Part shown: one piece after another, positions 62,968 through 64,000 of the stretch
Position numbering within the stretch: the first letter of the stretch is position 1
Layout of the letters: every line of letters begins with the position of its first letter
Assembly: GCF_036038375.1 (NCBI RefSeq)
Contig: NZ_CP107935.1
Location: 5,518,001-5,582,000, forward strand
Origin: Streptomyces sp. NBC_00414
GTDB lineage: Bacteria > Actinomycetota > Actinomycetes > Streptomycetales > Streptomycetaceae
Length of the DNA stretch: 64,000 bases
Reading direction: 5' to 3'
The notes under the pieces: model-generated
Seen by the model: the letters and a program-made list of their open reading frames with translations, nothing else
Told to the model about the DNA's origin: nothing
Database searches by the model: none
Position numbers and translations under genes: made by a program

Positions 62968-63867
62968 ATGGATCTGGACCTGCGCAAACTGCGCTACTTC
63001 CTCGCCGTCGCCGAAAAGCTGCACTTCGGCCGCGCCGCCGAAGAGCTGCATATCGCGCAGCCGGTGCTCAGCCGGCAGATCCGCGCGCTGGAACAGGATC
63101 TCGGCGCCCCGCTGTTCACCAGGGACCGCCACGGCGTGGTGCTGACCGACGCGGGCCGGCAGTTGCTGGCCGACGCCGGTCCGCTGCTCGCCTCCGCGGG
63201 CGCGGTCCGCCGCCGGGTGACCGTGGCCGCCCGCGGCAGCCGGCGGCTGGCGGTCGGCTTCCGGACCGGTATCCCGGTAATCCCGGCGGCCCAGGCGTTC
63301 GAGGCCAGGCATCCGGACGTGGTCGTGGACGTACAGCGGATCGAATGGGACGACCAGGCCCCGATGCTGCTCGACGGCCGCATCGACGTCGGCTATGTGC
63401 GGCTGCCCATCGACGAGGCCGGCCTGCGCGTGACCCCGCTCTACACCGAGCCGCTCATGGTGGTGCTGCCCGCGGGCCACCGGCTGGCCGGCAAGGAGGA
63501 GGTCACCGAGGCCGACCTGGCCGGTGAACCGCTGGTCTGGCATGCCGGCCCGAGCACCCACCCCACCAGGCGCCCGCACCCCGACTCCGGGCTCCGGGTG
63601 CGCGGCGTGGAGGAGAAGCTCGAGCACGTCGCGGCCGGCCGGGGCATCTCGTTCGTGGGGCGTTCGTCGACGGTGTTCCACTCACGTCCGGACATCAGCT
63701 ACGTACCCGTCCCGGAACTCGCGCCCGACCAGGTGTGCCTCGCGACGGCGGCATCGCGCACCTCGCCGCTGGTCGACGACTTCGTCACCGCGGCCCGGGC
63801 GACGGCCGAGATCACGGCGGAGTGCGGGAACCACGAGGCTCATGCGGCGGGCCGCGCAGAGATGTAG
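62968..63867 (+). CDS. LysR-family transcriptional regulator
   Basis: A 299-residue LysR protein. The winged HTH is LRKLRYFLAVAEKLHFGRAAEELHIAQPVLSRQIRALEQD at its N-terminus (residues ~4-44), split here only by naming. The effector domain follows with RRLAVGFRTGIPVIPAAQAF and VGYVRLPIDEAGLRVTPLY. GGGAGG lies before ATG 62,968. It probably regulates the divergent reductase set through the palindrome at 62,927-62,955. The ligand is unknown. Confidence 0.9.
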   Translation: MDLDLRKLRYFLAVAEKLHFGRAAEELHIAQPVLSRQIRALEQDLGAPLFTRDRHGVVLTDAGRQLLADAGPLLASAGAVRRRVTVAARGSRRLAVGFRTGIPVIPAAQAFEARHPDVVVDVQRIEWDDQAPMLLDGRIDVGYVRLPIDEAGLRVTPLYTEPLMVVLPAGHRLAGKEEVTEADLAGEPLVWHAGPSTHPTRRPHPDSGLRVRGVEEKLEHVAAGRGISFVGRSSTVFHSRPDISYVPVPELAPDQVCLATAASRTSPLVDDFVTAARATAEITAECGNHEAHAAGRAEM

Positions 63868-64000
63868 GCAGCTGACGGTCGAGCCGGTCCGACCCGCGCT
63901 TCTGTGCGGGCCGGGGGCCGTTGCCCGCGGAGAAGGCTCTGAAGTTGCTCAACTCTGCTTTGGCCCGCGAGGCCAGAGGGCATCCCCCTCCCACGCAAGG
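63868..64000. other. right-edge sequence, no gene supported
   Basis: The last 133 bases contain only short frames without ribosome sites. A GAAGGCTCTGAAGTTGCTCAAC stretch may belong to a promoter or gene that continues past the window. Confidence 0.4.

Noticed and set aside
63812..63994. 60-residue minus-strand frame at the right edge
   Set aside because: It overlaps the lysR 3' end, lacks a ribosome site and has no recognisable domain; it could not be checked beyond the edge.

Overview
The window is chromosomal DNA from a Streptomyces or a very close relative. It is strongly GC-rich with GC-saturated third codon positions and many GTG starts. It carries a dnaK-grpE-dnaJ-hspR operon under an HspR (HAIR) operator, XRE/DUF397 pairs, LAL-type LuxR regulators, and the dispersed 20-mer GGGGCGCGGGGAACTGCGCG typical of streptomycete intergenic DNA. 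I saw no rRNA, tRNA or CRISPR array.

1-25,900 is an extracellular contractile injection system (eCIS), a phage-tail-like particle, running mostly on the minus strand. From right to left it encodes a LuxR-type regulator, a Pvc16-like cap protein (DUF4255), an AAA+ ATPase, a 1,808-residue unrecognised protein, then, after a plus-strand insert, sheath, tube, a chaperone-like protein, a tiny DUF6760-like protein, a 1,258-residue Pro/Ala/Ser protein carrying about twenty VQR motifs, a second tube-type protein, a LysM adaptor, a VgrG spike, gp25, a J-like baseplate protein and a gpI-like tail protein cut by the left edge. Most junctions overlap by 1-4 bases (TGATG, TAATG, GTGA), so the cluster looks translationally coupled. 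The plus-strand insert (12,656-16,329) encodes a DUF4157 putative metallopeptidase and two tandem single-pass membrane proteins whose first 262 residues are almost identical but which end in different modules (ricin-type lectin versus ChW-like).

26,100-36,400 holds a large LAL regulator, a membrane-bound Fe-S oxidoreductase and the heat-shock operon. A second, near-perfect HAIR operator lies upstream of clpB at 54.3 kb, so HspR probably controls both loci.

36,400-48,000 is accessory DNA: a methyltransferase, a WhiJ-like group (XRE, two DUF397 proteins, an ATPase-fold protein), a Uma2 nuclease-like protein, a GntR-controlled catabolic cluster (MHS transporter, nitrilase, cupin, DUF2848) with a concentric palindromic operator, and a decayed phage lysis remnant with a LexA-type box beside it.

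48,000-54,200 has an orphan sugar-binding lipoprotein, three paralogous LuxR regulators (two overlapping tail to tail by 41 bases), a small secreted peptide with two DSHWPA repeats, and a Rieske-like protein that has lost most of its cluster ligands. The peptide/Rieske-like/LuxR group and the VQR/AGN motif network of the eCIS are the parts most likely to be undescribed.

54,200-64,000 holds clpB, a YbjN-like protein, a PIG-V-like mannosyltransferase, an aminotransferase, three small NAD(P)-dependent reductases and a divergent LysR regulator with a perfect T-N11-A box.
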